This document shows, piece by piece, positions 7,621-8,850 of a stretch of DNA of 8,850 nucleotides; the first letter of the stretch is position 1; each line of letters starts with the position of its first letter. The position numbers and the translations under genes are program-made. Source of the DNA: Lachnospiraceae bacterium (GTDB lineage Bacteria; Bacillota; Clostridia; Lachnospirales; Lachnospiraceae); the NCBI GenBank assembly GCA_003519685.1, contig DOWG01000167.1:6614-15463 (forward strand). The letters are read 5' to 3'. Under the pieces are notes generated by a model that ran no database searches, was not told the DNA's origin, and was given only the letters and a program-made list of their open reading frames with translations.

Positions 7621-7624
7621 GGAG
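7621..7624 (+). promoter_or_regulatory. Ribosome binding site of the GH43 gene
   Basis: GGAG lies 9 bases before the ATG at 7634 and supports that start, the first ATG in this reading frame that precedes the family's catalytic Asp motif. Confidence 0.75.
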
Positions 7625-7633
7625 AATTTAAAT

Positions 7634-8850
7634 ATGGCAAATCCAATTTTACCCTTATGGGAATATATTCCTGACGGAGAACCTAGAGTTTTTAACAACA
7701 GAGTGTATCTTTATGGTTCTCATGACAGAGCGAATTCTGATGAGTTTTGTGATTTTAAGTTGAAGGTCTGGTCGGCTCCAATAAATAATCTTAACAACTG
7801 GGAGTGCCACGGGGACAGCTTCCACACAAGAGATGACCGCGACCATAAATCAGATACTTCATGGACGGAAAGAGAACTGTATGCACCTGATGTTGTATGT
7901 AAGGATGGTAGATATTATCTATACGCTTACATACTTGGCTCCAAAGGCTGCGTTGGAGTTAGTGATAAACCGGAAGGTCCTTTTAGGCTTCTTTCGACTT
8001 ATCAATATGATGAAAAAGATGCCGGAGATAATGGTATTTTTAATGATGCCGGGGTGTTGGTAGATGATGATGGAAGGGTTTACATCTACTATGGTTATGA
8101 AAAATCACATATGAATGAGATTAATCCGGATAATATGTATGAAATTGTATGCGGCTCGTATAAGGAAGATATCATTCCGGAAGGAACAGCACATGACGAC
8201 TTTTTTGAAGCAAGCTCTCCAAGAAAAATTGGAGATTTATATTATTTGATTTTTTCTCCTAGAAAAGGCTGCCGGCTAGCATACGCAACTTCTAAATCTC
8301 CTACTGGACCCTTTGAACGTAGGGGGTATATCATTGACAATGGAGACGATTATCCTGCCGGTAATAATCATGGCTCGATATGTTGTATCAATAATCAATG
8401 GTATGTATTTTATCATCGGATGACAAACAATTCGATTATGTCGAGACGTGCTTGTGTTGAAAGAATCAATATTTTACCAGATGGCTCTATTCCAACGGTA
8501 GAAATGACGTCGCTGGGTTTTGAGGAATCTCTCTCTCCATATCAAATTACTCCTGCAGAACTGGCATGTGTTTTAAAGGGTGGATGTTATGTAACTGAGA
8601 AAGACGTATTCACCAGACCGATTACTAATATTAAAAACGATTGTATCATTGGGTATAAGTATTTTGAATTTGGTAATGATTATTCCAGTAAGACAATGAT
8701 GTTTTGCGCCAAAATAATTGGAATGGGCTGTAAGGCTAAAATAAAAATTCTTATTGACAGCTATGAAGATGGTGAGGAGATTGGCGTATGCGATATCGGA
8801 TCCAATGACGGCACATACAAAGCAGTGGTTAAAAATATTACAGGAAGACA
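7634..8850 (+). CDS. GH43 family glycosidase with CBM6-like domain (3' end outside window)
   Basis: The reading frame stays open for 405 codons to the window edge, so the C-terminus is missing. It encodes an inverting GH43 enzyme, a family of alpha-L-arabinofuranosidases and beta-xylosidases with a five-bladed beta-propeller. The catalytic triad is visible: general base D14 in YIPDGEPRVF, pKa-modulating D138 in FNDAGVLVDDDG, and general acid E192 in FFEASSPRKIG. The family's conserved active-site His is H246 in GNNHGS. The propeller runs to about residue 310. From about residue 340 (IGYKYFEFGNDY) a beta-sandwich resembling CBM6 begins and is cut at GSNDGTYKAVVKNITGR. There is no signal peptide, so it probably acts in the cytoplasm. 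The subfamily and the choice between arabinofuranosidase and xylosidase cannot be settled here. Sampled G+C is the lowest of the four genes. A hairpin and a spacer of 166 bases separate it from the GH2 gene, so it may be expressed partly independently. Confidence 0.9.
   Translation, partial: MANPILPLWEYIPDGEPRVFNNRVYLYGSHDRANSDEFCDFKLKVWSAPINNLNNWECHGDSFHTRDDRDHKSDTSWTERELYAPDVVCKDGRYYLYAYILGSKGCVGVSDKPEGPFRLLSTYQYDEKDAGDNGIFNDAGVLVDDDGRVYIYYGYEKSHMNEINPDNMYEIVCGSYKEDIIPEGTAHDDFFEASSPRKIGDLYYLIFSPRKGCRLAYATSKSPTGPFERRGYIIDNGDDYPAGNNHGSICCINNQWYVFYHRMTNNSIMSRRACVERINILPDGSIPTVEMTSLGFEESLSPYQITPAELACVLKGGCYVTEKDVFTRPITNIKNDCIIGYKYFEFGNDYSSKTMMFCAKIIGMGCKAKIKILIDSYEDGEEIGVCDIGSNDGTYKAVVKNITGR

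Noticed and set aside
1..8850. Mobile elements, CRISPR arrays, tRNA/rRNA genes, toxin-antitoxin or defence genes
   Set aside because: No direct-repeat arrays, transposase-like frames, clover-leaf candidates or small paired genes were seen; the window is nearly filled by four glycosidase genes.

Overview
The window looks like a carbohydrate-utilisation locus from a low-to-moderate G+C, anaerobic Gram-positive bacterium. A Lachnospiraceae/Clostridia-type plant-fibre or gut organism is the best guess. The grounds are strong AGGAGG/GGAG ribosome binding sites, AT-rich intergenic DNA, frequent AGA arginine codons and the style of the glycoside hydrolases. The genus cannot be fixed from the sequence alone.

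Layout, all on the + strand: (1) 39-1982, a GH31 alpha-xylosidase-type enzyme. (2) 1983-2282, a 300-base intergenic leader with a good extended -10 promoter candidate, an AT-rich inverted repeat and a small GC-rich hairpin. (3) 2283-4304, a GH42 beta-galactosidase with its Cys4 metal site. (4) 4372-7467, a full-length LacZ-type GH2 beta-galactosidase. (5) 7468-7633, a 166-base spacer with a perfect 9-bp stem-loop and a palindromic element. (6) 7634-8850, a GH43 enzyme with a CBM6-like C-terminal domain, cut off by the window end. There are no RNA genes, mobile elements, CRISPR arrays or clear intrinsic terminators.

None of the four enzymes has a signal peptide, so they probably act in the cytoplasm on imported oligosaccharides. 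Alpha-xylosidase, beta-galactosidase and GH43 (alpha-L-arabinofuranosidase/beta-xylosidase) activities together are what is needed to strip the side chains of xyloglucan oligosaccharides. The same family set (GH31, GH2, GH43) occurs in the known Bacteroides xyloglucan locus. This substrate assignment is an inference; arabinogalactan- or galactan-derived oligosaccharides are the main alternative. No transporter, regulator, beta-glucosidase or endo-glucanase is inside the window.

The biochemistry is that of known families. The most unusual features are regulatory: a 14-bp sequence repeated in opposite orientation just upstream of the GH42 and GH43 genes, and a drop in G+C from the first gene to the last.
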